This document shows positions 9,406 to 17,745 of a stretch of 64,000 bases of DNA, in pieces; position 1 is the stretch's first letter, and each line of letters begins with the position of its first letter. The notes beneath the pieces are model-generated. The model made no database searches and was not told the origin of the DNA. It worked only from the letters and a program-made list of their open reading frames with translations. Position numbers and translations under genes: made by a program. Origin of the DNA: Hohaiivirga grylli (GTDB lineage: Bacteria > Pseudomonadota > Alphaproteobacteria > Rhizobiales > Beijerinckiaceae); contig NZ_JBBYXI010000002.1 of NCBI RefSeq assembly GCF_039655745.1, forward strand, positions 620,001 through 684,000. Reading direction: 5' to 3'.

Positions 9406-9490
9406 TAAAGCCTACACAAAATACATTAATATCAAATCATTAGAAGAAGAACCTCTTGCGCCATTTCAGATGAAAGAGGTTTGATCATAA

Positions 9491-11053
9491 TTAGTTTTCA
9501 GCCTCTTCAGGCTCAACATAGCGCGGGAAGATTGGCTGAGGTGCAGGTAGCACATCACCACTCTTCAGAGCTTTATTCTCGGACACATCTGCAAACATGC
9601 GACTGTTCTGATCAACAGCCAGAATATCGAGAAGCTTGCCTGCGGATGTTGGAATGAATGGAGCTGTCATAATTGCAATACACCGCAGAACTTCAGCTGT
9701 GACATACAGAACCGTCTGCATGCGCACTTCATCTGTTTTACGCAATATCCAAGGTTCTTGTGTTGCAAAATAACGATTGGCCTCTGAAACGACAGCCCAG
9801 ATATCAGCCAGAACCGTATGCAGCGCAAAGTCCTTCATTGATGCACGGGACTTTTCAGGTAAGGCATAAGCAGCCTTCAAGAGAGCCAAATCTGCATCAG
9901 TATAAGCGCCCTTCTCTGGTATCTTACCATCACAGTTCTTGGCAATCATTGAAAGCGAACGCTGAGCCAGGTTACCAAGATCATTGGCAAGGTCAGCATT
10001 AATGCGATTGACGATTGCCTCATGTGAATAATTACCATCCTGACCGAATGGTACTTCACGCATGAAGAAATAGCGTAACTGGTCAACACCATAGGATTGA
10101 ACCAGCTCCAATGGATCAATCACGTTACCTACGGATTTAGACATCTTTTCCCCGCGATTAAACAGGAAACCATGCCCAAAGACGCGTTTTGGCAGCTCAA
10201 TGCCTGCAGACATCAGGAAAGCTGGCCAGTAAATAGTGTGGAAGCGGATAATATCCTTGCCGATAATATGTGCATCAGCCGGCCAGAAATCGCGGCGAGG
10301 ATTACTTTCATCCGGGAAACCACAACCCGTAATATAGTTGGCCAAAGCATCAACCCAGACATACATGACATGCTTCGGTGCATCTGGCACCGGAATACCC
10401 CAATTGAAAGTCGTGCGGCTGATGGAAATATCCTGAAGGCCGGATTTTACAAAGCTGACAATTTCATTGCGACGTGTTTCAGGGCTAACGAATTGTGGCT
10501 GCTCTTCATAGAGCCTCAATAGCTTATCCTGATAGGCAGACAGCTTAAAGAAATAACTCTCTTCGACAACCCACTCAACGGGAGCACCTGACGTGATAGA
10601 GCGCTTGGTACCATCTGGATCCGTGACAATCTCGTCATCTGAGAAATAGCCTTCATCACGAACGGAATACCAACCTTCATATTTCCCAAGGTAGATATCG
10701 CCATTGGCTTCCATACGGCGCCACAGCTCCTGACAGGCCTCATAATGATCTTTGTCAGAGGTGCGGATAAAACGGTCAAAGCTGCAGTTCAGCTGTTCTG
10801 CAACATTCTTGAACTGCGGAGAAACCTCATCAACCAGTTCTTTTGGTGTCATGCCGCGTTTCATGGCCGTCTGCTGAATTTTCAGCCCGTGCTCATCCGT
10901 CCCCGTCTGAAAATAGACATCAAATCCATCAAGACGTTTGAAACGTGCAATTGCATCAGTGGCCACAACCTCATATGCGTGCCCAATATGCGGGGCACCA
11001 TTTGGATATGAGATGGCCGTTGTGATGTAGAACTTGTTTTTACTGTCGGCCAT
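9491..11053 (-). CDS. metG: Methionyl-tRNA synthetase
   Basis: 520 residues. The class I HIGH signature is exact (HIGHAYEV, residues 22-29) and the KMSKS loop is exact (KMSKSVGNVIDP, near 300). VGTDEHG-like FQTGTDEHGLKIQQ near residue 47 and the anticodon-binding alpha bundle (about 370-500) are also present. The length is that of the compact MetG form without the C-terminal EMAP dimerisation domain. It charges tRNA-Met in the cytoplasm. It follows holB after 33 bases and is part of the rlpA-to-MBL operon. A weak inverted repeat AACCTCTT/AAGAGGTT lies after the stop (9450-9481) but has no T-run, so read-through to tatD is likely. Confidence 0.98.
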   Translation of the reverse strand: MADSKNKFYITTAISYPNGAPHIGHAYEVVATDAIARFKRLDGFDVYFQTGTDEHGLKIQQTAMKRGMTPKELVDEVSPQFKNVAEQLNCSFDRFIRTSDKDHYEACQELWRRMEANGDIYLGKYEGWYSVRDEGYFSDDEIVTDPDGTKRSITSGAPVEWVVEESYFFKLSAYQDKLLRLYEEQPQFVSPETRRNEIVSFVKSGLQDISISRTTFNWGIPVPDAPKHVMYVWVDALANYITGCGFPDESNPRRDFWPADAHIIGKDIIRFHTIYWPAFLMSAGIELPKRVFGHGFLFNRGEKMSKSVGNVIDPLELVQSYGVDQLRYFFMREVPFGQDGNYSHEAIVNRINADLANDLGNLAQRSLSMIAKNCDGKIPEKGAYTDADLALLKAAYALPEKSRASMKDFALHTVLADIWAVVSEANRYFATQEPWILRKTDEVRMQTVLYVTAEVLRCIAIMTAPFIPTSAGKLLDILAVDQNSRMFADVSENKALKSGDVLPAPQPIFPRYVEPEEAEN

Positions 11054-11086
11054 AATACACCAATCTTCTCTTCCTAGTATCCGTCA

Positions 11087-12154
11087 TTATTGATGCGCGC
11101 GCAGAACCTGCGACAGCTCATCAAAAAGCCATAACACCAATGGTCTGCGGTCAAGATTATAAACATCTGTTTCGCGAACCATTTTATGCAACTTCTCACA
11201 TACCTCAACAAGCTGTGCAAGGCTGGAAATATTCCCTGAGCTCTCGGAATGCAGCTTAGCTGATATCCAGTGATCAACACATTCCATTGCCAGATCAAAA
11301 TCATTGACTGCATCTTTATGAGCAAGGCTCTCCGCAAGCATTGTCACCCGCTTATCATCAACATGGGGTAGCTCATGCAGGACAGACTGAACGTGCTTGA
11401 TCAGGGCTGCCTTCTTTTCGTCAAGCATTTCCAGGGTCTTGCGAACCGAACCCTCACTATAGGCAATTGCCTGATCCATTAAAGTCGAGGGAGCAGATGC
11501 AAAAGGCTCACCAATTCCACTGATAACCTGTTTAATCTGTCCAGCAGATAACGGCGACAACGTCAGCTTGCGACAGCGCGAACGAATTGTTGGCAGAAGG
11601 CGTTGAGGTGAATGGCTCACAATCAGGAATATCGACAGAGGCGGTGGTTCTTCAATAAGTTTCAGCAAGGCATTGGCACTGCTGTTATTCAAATCATCCG
11701 CGCTGTCGACAATACAGACCCTGTAGCCGCCATCTGCTGATGTTGTCTCAAACAGGCTCATTGCCTTGCGGGCGGCATCAACCGAAATGATGGACGGAAT
11801 TGTTTTTCGTTCAGCTGAGTAAGAACGCCTTAAAACCGTAAGATTTGGTTGAGAGAAGGCTTCTATCTGCCTGGAAACAATATGAGTGGGCGGTACATAA
11901 AGCCCCTGACCTGTCTGTGGCGGGGTTGCGCCATAGGCAAGCAGATAGCGTGCAACCCGATAAGCTAGCGTTGCCTTCCCTATGCCCTGCATGCCACCAA
12001 TCAGCCAGGCATGGTGCAGTCGTCCAACCTGAAAACTCTCAATAAAAGCTGCCTCACCACTCTCATGCCCAATAAAATCATACTGGTTTCTGGGATGCGG
12101 AGCTCCCGGAAACTGATCTGGCTCAAGAATGGGATCATCTGCTTTAGCCATCAT
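11087..12154 (-). CDS. holB: DNA polymerase III subunit delta'
   Basis: 355 residues. The AAA+ fold begins near residue 25 (DFIGHESGEAAFIESF) with a P-loop GGMQGIGKATLAYRVARYLL, sensor-type NALLKLIEEPPP near 160 and the SRC motif IRSRCRKL near 190. Delta' is part of the clamp loader that places the beta clamp on DNA. The start ATG overlaps the tmk stop (ATGA), a tmk-holB coupling that is conserved in alphaproteobacteria. The C-terminal helical domain is the least conserved part, as usual. Confidence 0.94.
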   Translation of the reverse strand: MMAKADDPILEPDQFPGAPHPRNQYDFIGHESGEAAFIESFQVGRLHHAWLIGGMQGIGKATLAYRVARYLLAYGATPPQTGQGLYVPPTHIVSRQIEAFSQPNLTVLRRSYSAERKTIPSIISVDAARKAMSLFETTSADGGYRVCIVDSADDLNNSSANALLKLIEEPPPLSIFLIVSHSPQRLLPTIRSRCRKLTLSPLSAGQIKQVISGIGEPFASAPSTLMDQAIAYSEGSVRKTLEMLDEKKAALIKHVQSVLHELPHVDDKRVTMLAESLAHKDAVNDFDLAMECVDHWISAKLHSESSGNISSLAQLVEVCEKLHKMVRETDVYNLDRRPLVLWLFDELSQVLRAHQ

Positions 12155-12810
12155 GCATCTCCACTAAGCGTAAAGTGCTTTGTGACGGTAGCCCAGATAT
12201 CTTCAGCAATAGCCTCTCGGCTACGTTCGGCATTGATAACCCGGCATCTTTCAGGGTTGGCCTTCGCAATATCCAGAAATGCCTGCCTCAATTTTCGATG
12301 GAATTCAAAGCCCTCACCTTCAAAACGGTCAACGGCTCCGCCAAGCTGCTCACGACGGACATTTGCACGTTCCAATCCAGCTTCCGGAGAAATATCCATA
12401 ATCAGCGTCAGGCTTGGTTTGTTTTGACCAACAGCAACGCGTTCAAGGCTATTAATCGCCTCAACGTCAATATCACCCAGTACGCCCTGATAGGCACGGG
12501 TTGAATCGGCAAAACGATCGCACAGTACAAAGGCGCCTCTTTCAAGGGCTGGTACAATGGTTTCCCGCAGGTGATCTATTCGGGCAGCCGAGAACAGGAC
12601 TGCTTCAGCCAGAGGCCCATAAGGCTTTCCACGGCCAGAAAGAATAAACTCCCGGATCTCTTCACCTCTGGGGGAGCCGCCAGGCTCTCGTGTGACCACA
12701 ACTTCATAACCAAGAGCCGTAATGCGCTCCTGCAAGAGACGGACTTGCGTGGACTTTCCTCCGCCCTCACCGCCTTCAAATGTTATGAACCGTAATGGAT
12801 GAATGGTCAC
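12151..12810 (-). CDS. tmk: Thymidylate kinase
   Basis: 219 residues from a GTG start. The P-loop is FEGGEGGGKST near residue 9, followed by the DR(F/Y) motif CDRFADSTRAYQG near 95 and the lid region near 150. It phosphorylates dTMP to dTDP. An ATG at 12846 would add 12 residues (MAEDRSKHKEEA), but that start would lie inside the upstream dacF-like gene by 40 bases. GTG at 12810 overlaps the upstream TGA as GTGA, starts where tmk proteins normally start and follows a purine-rich AAGAAGAAGCA. I therefore prefer GTG and expect translational coupling. Confidence 0.95.
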   Translation of the reverse strand: MTIHPLRFITFEGGEGGGKSTQVRLLQERITALGYEVVVTREPGGSPRGEEIREFILSGRGKPYGPLAEAVLFSAARIDHLRETIVPALERGAFVLCDRFADSTRAYQGVLGDIDVEAINSLERVAVGQNKPSLTLIMDISPEAGLERANVRREQLGGAVDRFEGEGFEFHRKLRQAFLDIAKANPERCRVINAERSREAIAEDIWATVTKHFTLSGDA

Positions 12811-14063
12811 TGCTTCTTCTTTATGCTTGCTACGATCTTCTGCCAAAGACCACGGAACGTACGCCCTGACAACTCTTCTATTGCACTGGTTGCCTTAGCA
12901 TAAAGAGAACCTTCTGCAATATCGGTAGCTGTATAAACAGGAAACGAGACTGTCAAAACACCATTTTTCATGACGTTAAGATAACCGACTGCCTCATTTT
13001 TCTGAATCGGCGCCACCAGTGGACCTTTATAGTCTATGCGCATTGAAATGCGCTCTGCACTGCCCTGTTGCCACAAGATATTAACCGCTTTATCAGCAAC
13101 AAGGGCAACTTGCCTTTCTTTTCCGCCATAGACTTTAATAAAGGCTATAGGTTCCTGCTCAGGAAAAAGGGATCGTTCTGTAAAATGCTCGAAGCCCCAT
13201 TGTAGAATTTTTTGAGCTTCAGTCGCAGCTTTATGGCTATCATCCATTTTGGCGACAACAACGATAAGCTGTTTATCCGTCTGACCTGCGGTTCCGACCA
13301 GGGAAATACCATCAGTCGTTTTTCTGGCTGATTTTAGCCCATTTGCTGTCGGCTCCAGTAGCAACAACGGGTTTTTGTTAAGTTGCTCTATCTTACTCCA
13401 CGTAAAGGACTTTTCCTTATAGAGCCGATAATATTCCGGATAACTTCGCATCAAATGGAAGGCTAAAACGGCAATGTCACGCGCAGTCGTATACTGGGGT
13501 TCATCTCCACTGCCCGTCGAATTAATGTAAAAGGTCTCTCTCAGGCCAAGAAGTTTGGCCTGGTTATTCATCAAAGCAACAAATGCCTCTTCCTTACCTG
13601 ATGTCAGGCCTTCTGCCAGAGCAATTGCTCCATCATCTGTTGAGAGCACAGTGATACCGCGCAGCAGGTCTTCAACCCGAATACGGCTGTTCACAAGCGC
13701 AAACATTGAACCGCCTCGTCCATGCTGCCATGCGTGCTCGGATATGGGGTATTCTGTATCCAGTGTAATCTTTCCCTGTTTTAAAACTGAAAAAATAACA
13801 TTGGCTGTCATCAGCTTATTCATATCCCCGGACAGAAATGGCTGCTGGGCATCTTTAGACGCAAGGATGTCTCCATTACTTGCATCCATCAGAATAAAGA
13901 CAGGCGCTGTTGTATTGGGAGTTGAGGCATCCTTGACAGAAGGTACCGCCATAGAAGGAATAGTACATAATGTGCATAGCAGCATCAGGAAAAAGAAAAG
14001 CCCACGTTTTTTGTAAAACATGGGCCCCATAAAGCTGAAAAATATTTTTTTCACTTTGGTCAC
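12807..14063 (-). CDS. DacF-like penicillin-binding protein homologue with degenerate catalytic motifs
   Basis: 418 residues from a GTG that overlaps the rlpA stop (GTGA). A signal-anchor/signal peptide (about 20-40) ends SMAVPS. Residues about 50-275 align by eye with the D-Ala-D-Ala carboxypeptidase (PBP5/DacF) domain and about 290-385 with the PBP5 C-terminal beta domain; a possible amphipathic tail follows. The expected SxxK, SxN and KTG motifs are replaced: D80-M-N-K83 (13815-13826), S141-T-D143 (13635-13643) and K244-S-A246 (13326-13334). The nucleophilic Ser is absent, so D,D-carboxypeptidase activity by the usual mechanism is very unlikely. The frame is intact and the surrounding fold residues are kept (KLMTANVIF, YTTARDIAVLA), which argues for a retained non-catalytic role in the periplasm rather than decay. 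An internal ATG at 14030 is an alternative start. Confidence 0.9.
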   Translation of the reverse strand: MTKVKKIFFSFMGPMFYKKRGLFFFLMLLCTLCTIPSMAVPSVKDASTPNTTAPVFILMDASNGDILASKDAQQPFLSGDMNKLMTANVIFSVLKQGKITLDTEYPISEHAWQHGRGGSMFALVNSRIRVEDLLRGITVLSTDDGAIALAEGLTSGKEEAFVALMNNQAKLLGLRETFYINSTGSGDEPQYTTARDIAVLAFHLMRSYPEYYRLYKEKSFTWSKIEQLNKNPLLLLEPTANGLKSARKTTDGISLVGTAGQTDKQLIVVVAKMDDSHKAATEAQKILQWGFEHFTERSLFPEQEPIAFIKVYGGKERQVALVADKAVNILWQQGSAERISMRIDYKGPLVAPIQKNEAVGYLNVMKNGVLTVSFPVYTATDIAEGSLYAKATSAIEELSGRTFRGLWQKIVASIKKKQ

Positions 14064-14986
14064 TTTTTCAAAGGTTTAAATCCTTCAGATGACATCGATG
14101 CAAATGGGCCATCTTCCAGACTATCGTCTGTTTTCTGTGGCTCGGAGTAATACAGTTCAGCCATCTGTGCATTCTGCTGCATATGACCACCAAGCGCATA
14201 TGGCCTTTGAGGTGGAAGCGGAACGTCTCCCATAATTATAGGGGCCGTATTATTAAAAGCCAGTTGTGACTCTCGTTGAAAATTCTGCTGTGGCTGGCTC
14301 ATTACCGGATTGACATATTGAGGCTCTGCATTTGCAAGCATAGTTGGCTGTGCCTGACGAAGCTGAGCTGGCATACCATCCTGGCGAAGGGTTGCCATCA
14401 ATGTCTTGTCATCACTGCCATTGAGCGAAGCCTTGCCGACATAATCAACTTTAACTTTAGCTGTACCGTTATTCTTAAAGCCCAGAGCATCTGCAACTGT
14501 CTTCGAGACGTCCATCACACGGTTGGCATGAAATGGCCCGCGATCATTCACACGAACAATCATTGAGCGGTTGTTCTCAAGATTTGTAACCCGGGCATAG
14601 CTTGGAAGCGGCATCGTTGGGTGGGCCGCTGCAATAGCGTATTTATCAAAGACTTCACCATTAGCCGTCAAACGGCCGTGGAAGTCAGATCCATACCAAG
14701 AGGCAATACCAACTGCGGAATAATTAGGATTCTCGTTCGGATAATAAGTACGTCCGGCAACCACGTATGGTTTACCAACCTGATAACGCCCGCCACCTTT
14801 CGGTACAGGCTGTCCATCAGCAACAACTCTGGGAGATGCCTTGACGCCGTACTTATTCATCTTACCTGAAGAGCAATTGGCAACTGTTAGTGCAATAGCA
14901 ATAACACCAATGGCTTTAACGACTGGATGGCTGATAACCTTAGACATCTTGGAAGCCTGTCTAAAAGTATTGCGATCTTTGGTCAT
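14060..14986 (-). CDS. rlpA: RlpA-like septal ring lytic transglycosylase lipoprotein
   Basis: 308 residues from the ATG at 14986. A lipoprotein signal with lipobox VANC precedes the mature Cys (about residue 38). The RlpA double-psi beta-barrel (about 80-180) has GIASWYGSDFHGRLTANGE, AAAHPTMPLPSYARVTN and VRVNDRGPF, including the catalytic Glu, His and Asp positions. The C-terminal 100 residues are Gln/Pro/Ala-rich and look disordered; I see no SPOR domain, so septal targeting through denuded glycan may be missing or supplied otherwise. RlpA cleaves glycan strands lacking stem peptides. The frame is open back to a TTG at 15070. I chose 14986 because GGTGGAG lies just before it; Met at 14947, directly before the hydrophobic segment, is another option. 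It is the first gene of the long operon. Confidence 0.88.
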   Translation of the reverse strand: MTKDRNTFRQASKMSKVISHPVVKAIGVIAIALTVANCSSGKMNKYGVKASPRVVADGQPVPKGGGRYQVGKPYVVAGRTYYPNENPNYSAVGIASWYGSDFHGRLTANGEVFDKYAIAAAHPTMPLPSYARVTNLENNRSMIVRVNDRGPFHANRVMDVSKTVADALGFKNNGTAKVKVDYVGKASLNGSDDKTLMATLRQDGMPAQLRQAQPTMLANAEPQYVNPVMSQPQQNFQRESQLAFNNTAPIIMGDVPLPPQRPYALGGHMQQNAQMAELYYSEPQKTDDSLEDGPFASMSSEGFKPLKK

Positions 14987-15222
14987 AAACTCCACCATCT
15001 TGCCCTTGTATACATCTCTTTTGCCGCGAAGCGACTTTAATCTGAATGCTCCACCATACCCCAAAAGCAAATGTCACATGTGTTAACTCTTGTCATATGG
15101 TTAAAAAACAACCAACAAACCAAGGCTATGCGCAAGACTTACCTATTGTCGAGGATACATAAGTTGCACTCTCAGCGCAGACAAAAGTTTATTTCTATTT
15201 ATGACATGCTTGCCTGTCTGAT

Positions 15223-15248
15223 TTGACAGTTGTTCCAACCCGTATATT
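15223..15248 (+). promoter_or_regulatory. Possible promoter of the small-RNA candidate
   Basis: TTGACA at 15223-15228 matches the -35 consensus and TATATT at 15243-15248 resembles a -10, but the spacer is only 14 bases, shorter than the usual 16-18. Transcription would begin near 15254. Confidence 0.3.
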
Positions 15249-15253
15249 GGGCA

Positions 15254-15331
15254 AAGTGTCCACATCAACTGCTGATAGTTGACTTTACGATTAGCTTCCA
15301 CTCTCGCGTGGCCTTTGGGTCACGCTTTTTT
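15254..15331 (+). ncRNA. Candidate small RNA ending in a strong Rho-independent terminator
   Basis: A perfect hairpin TCAACT-GCTGAT-AGTTGA (15265-15282) is followed, after a short single-stranded stretch, by GCGTGGCC-TTTG-GGTCACGC (15306-15325; 8 pairs with one G-U) and seven T residues. No gene precedes this plus-strand terminator: rlpA runs the other way. A transcript of about 78 nt with two stem-loops and a U-tail has the form of an Hfq-type small RNA. Alternatively it is a leader attenuator of the PLD gene, whose ATG is 29 bases downstream. I do not recognise the family. Confidence 0.45.
15306..15331 (+). terminator. Rho-independent terminator upstream of the PLD gene
   Basis: The stem GCGTGGCC/GGTCACGC with loop TTTG is followed by TTTTTTTATAAA. 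It is a textbook terminator in plus orientation, with no coding gene upstream on that strand. Confidence 0.85.
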
Positions 15332-15359
15332 TATAAATTCAGGCTATGTCTTTCACACT

Positions 15360-15905
15360 ATGAAAAGAATGCCTGTATCAAAACTCATACTTATTTTTAT
15401 AATTTCCCTGCTAAGCACAACAGCTCTCGCGCAGGATATTACGGCCGCCTTCTCACCCAGTAAGGATTCTCAAAAGCTTATTTTGAGTGAAATGAGCTCT
15501 GCTAAAAAGACGATTGAAGTCGCAGCCTATATTTTCACGTCAGCACCTGTTTCAAAAGCCTTACTTGCTGCCCATAAACGCGGCGTACGTGTCAGGGTCG
15601 TTGCAGACAAAAAGGGAAATAATAACAAACTTTCCCGCTCCGCATTAAATGCCCTTGTCCTTGGCGGAATAGAAGTTCGTTTGAACAGCGCGTATGCTAT
15701 CCACCATGATAAGTTTATGATTATTGATAGCAAAACCGTGCAGACTGGCTCACTGAACTACACTTCATCAGCTATGAGCCGTAACAGCGAGAATGTTCTG
15801 GTTATAAGAAACCAGCCAAAACTGGCACAGCAATATTATCAGCATTGGCTATCACGCTTCAAAGAAGCTGAACCGTATTCCGTAAATTTCAGTCAGGCCG
15901 AGTGA
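15360..15905 (+). CDS. Secreted phospholipase D-family nuclease (Nuc-like)
   Basis: 181 residues from the ATG at 15360. A signal peptide (KLILIFIISLLSTTALA, cut before QD) sends it to the periplasm. One HKD motif is complete: H116-D-K118, D123 and GSLNY with G130, S131 and N133. A single HKD plus a length of about 180 residues is the pattern of the plasmid endonuclease Nuc, which works as a dimer and degrades DNA or RNA without metal. The frame is open back to 15279, but that start lies upstream of the strong terminator and would put 27 unrelated residues before the signal peptide. The role may be nucleic-acid scavenging or defence against incoming DNA; neither is shown. Confidence 0.9.
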   Translation: MKRMPVSKLILIFIISLLSTTALAQDITAAFSPSKDSQKLILSEMSSAKKTIEVAAYIFTSAPVSKALLAAHKRGVRVRVVADKKGNNNKLSRSALNALVLGGIEVRLNSAYAIHHDKFMIIDSKTVQTGSLNYTSSAMSRNSENVLVIRNQPKLAQQYYQHWLSRFKEAEPYSVNFSQAE

Positions 15906-15935
15906 TATTTTCAAAAGCTTTCTAAGCGTTATTTT

Positions 15936-16394
15936 CTATACACTCTCGTTACCACATTTCTTCACATGGGTATTATTCCAGTCGAGAGGCTGCCTATCGG
16001 AACCATTCAAACTCAGCCGTGGAACAGGCATGCCCGTTTTGGTTTCAACCAAAGATGATTTGGGCTCGCCAGAACTATAAAAGTGATCTTCTCCCCATTG
16101 GCGCAATGCAACAATAACAAGGAAAAGCCCCTGGCCCTTTTCAGTTAGAACATATTCTTTATAAGCAGAACCGTCAGATGCTGGAGCCGTCTCCATAATT
16201 TCGCGCTCAACCAGATTACGCAGTCGCGTTGACAGGACACCTTTAGCAATACCAAGTCCGCTTTGAAAATCACTAAAACGACGCCCGCCATCAAATGCGT
16301 CACGAATAATCAGAAGTGACCACCAGTCACCTATCACATCAAGCGCACGCGCAACTGGACAACCCGCATTCCAAAGACTGACCCGTTTGACCAT
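15936..16394 (-). CDS. HxlR-family winged-helix transcriptional regulator
   Basis: 152 residues. The HxlR core occupies about residues 10-105: CPVARALDVIGDWWSLLIIRDAF with the conserved Cys and GDWW, then RRFSDFQSGLGIAKGVLSTRLRNLVE as recognition helix and YKEYVLTEKGQGL as wing. The C-terminal 45 residues are unusual for the family, often about 110-130 residues. HxlR proteins are dimeric DNA binders that respond to reactive electrophiles or other small molecules. It is divergent from an MFS exporter 106 bases away, so it most likely controls that gene and itself. Confidence 0.93.
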   Translation of the reverse strand: MVKRVSLWNAGCPVARALDVIGDWWSLLIIRDAFDGGRRFSDFQSGLGIAKGVLSTRLRNLVEREIMETAPASDGSAYKEYVLTEKGQGLFLVIVALRQWGEDHFYSSGEPKSSLVETKTGMPVPRLSLNGSDRQPLDWNNTHVKKCGNESV

Positions 16395-16431
16395 AGCAAT
16401 AAACCTTTACCTATTATTCTGGTCTTAAAAT

Positions 16432-16462
16432 AGAACTAGATTTTTAAAGGGGCAATAGTTCT
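16432..16462. promoter_or_regulatory. Inverted repeat, candidate HxlR operator
   Basis: AGAACTA (16432-16438) and TAGTTCT (16456-16462) form a perfect 7-bp inverted repeat with centres 24 bases apart, between the divergent HxlR and MFS genes. The position and symmetry suit a dimeric repressor site. Confidence 0.45.
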
Positions 16463-16500
16463 TACTAAGAAGACAGATCCATCATACCAACAGAAGTCAG

Positions 16501-17724
16501 ATGAAACGCCAGACAGAACCAACGGCACAGCCCCACTCTCGAAATCAACTCACATTATTCATGACCTGCATATTTGCGATAACGGCTGGTCTCAACGTTG
16601 CAAATGTCTATTACGCGCAACCTTTGCTCGAAACTATGGCGGTGGATTTTAATATTCCCCTTAACGACGCCGGTCTCATCGTAACTCTAACTCAGGTTGG
16701 CTATGGATTAGGCCTTGTTTTACTCGTACCACTTGGCGAGCTGATTGATCGCCGACGCCTTATTCTTGGCCAGAATACCTTACTGATTATAGCTTTGTTT
16801 GCCGTTGCAGCTGCTCCGACAAAAACACTGTTATTCATCTGTTTGGCTGCCATGGGATTACTGTCTGTTACAGTCCAGATTCTTGTTGCTTTTGCCGCGA
16901 CTCTGGCGCTACCGGCGCAACGCGGCAAGGCAGTTGGTATGGTTACAAGTGGAGTTGTTATTGGTATTCTGGCGGCCCGTATCGTTTCCGGAATACTTGC
17001 AGATATTGGAGGCTGGCGAGCAGTTTATGCCACTTCGGCAATTCTAACAGCTGTAATGGTTGGCATACTGCTGCGGATTCTACCGCATGACCAGATATCT
17101 GAACGACCTGAGAGCTATATAAAAACGCTGATATCCATCCCGGTTTTATTTCTACGAAACCAGATATTACTGGTTCACGGTATGCTTGCATTATTCGCCT
17201 TCGCAGCATTCAGTACATTCTGGACAGCACTGGCCCTGCCCTTAAGTTCTGATCCATTTGGATATAGCCATACTCAGATTGGATTATTTGGCCTTATTGG
17301 TATGGCTGGAGCACTTGCAGCAACAGGTGCCGGCCAACTGGCAGATCGCGGCTTAGGGCAGCAAACAATCAGTATTTCTCTCACCTTGCTACTGCTGTCA
17401 TGGAGTATGATCTATGCGTTACCGTATGCCTTTCCCGTCTTCCTGATTGGCATTATCGTTCTTGATCTTGCTGTTCAGGCTGTCCACGTTACCAATCAGA
17501 GCATTATTTTCCGTCTGTTTCCGGAAGCTCGTAATCGCCTTGTTAGTGGTTACATGCTGTTCTACTCAGTCGGCAGCGCGCTCGGCGGTATCACTTCAAC
17601 AATAACTTACAGCTACGCTGGCTGGGGCAGCGTAGCTGTGCTTGGCGCGATATTTAGCGCAGCAGCCTTAAGTGTCTGGAAGATAAGCCTTGCACATAAA
17701 TCTAATGCCAGAGAAATTCATTAG
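16501..17724 (+). CDS. MFS transporter, DHA1-type drug/metabolite exporter
   Basis: 407 residues with twelve hydrophobic segments. The N-terminal NVYYAQPLL is characteristic of the YgaY/YnfM-like branch of major facilitator exporters. The loop 2-3 signature GELIDRRRL near residue 80 is present and a second-half counterpart is AGQLADRGLG. It should be an inner-membrane proton antiporter; the substrate cannot be read from sequence. It is divergent from an HxlR regulator and probably induced through it. It ends 21 bases before an aldo/keto reductase remnant on the other strand. Confidence 0.92.
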   Translation: MKRQTEPTAQPHSRNQLTLFMTCIFAITAGLNVANVYYAQPLLETMAVDFNIPLNDAGLIVTLTQVGYGLGLVLLVPLGELIDRRRLILGQNTLLIIALFAVAAAPTKTLLFICLAAMGLLSVTVQILVAFAATLALPAQRGKAVGMVTSGVVIGILAARIVSGILADIGGWRAVYATSAILTAVMVGILLRILPHDQISERPESYIKTLISIPVLFLRNQILLVHGMLALFAFAAFSTFWTALALPLSSDPFGYSHTQIGLFGLIGMAGALAATGAGQLADRGLGQQTISISLTLLLLSWSMIYALPYAFPVFLIGIIVLDLAVQAVHVTNQSIIFRLFPEARNRLVSGYMLFYSVGSALGGITSTITYSYAGWGSVAVLGAIFSAAALSVWKISLAHKSNAREIH

Positions 17725-17745
17725 AATTAAAGCATTTTCAATGAA

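Larger units (their letters stand above)
15071..15359. other. Divergent intergenic region between rlpA operon and PLD gene
   Basis: About 290 to 370 bases without a credible gene on either strand. It should hold the rlpA-operon promoter (left) and contains the small-RNA candidate and its terminator (right). The PLD coding frame can be extended upstream through the terminator, but that extension is not convincing. Confidence 0.5.

Noticed and set aside
13555..14016. 153-codon plus-strand ORF opposite the dacF-like gene
   Set aside because: Shadow of the coupled dacF-like gene; I considered whether it could explain the odd motifs, but the dacF-like frame carries the whole conserved domain and signal peptide.
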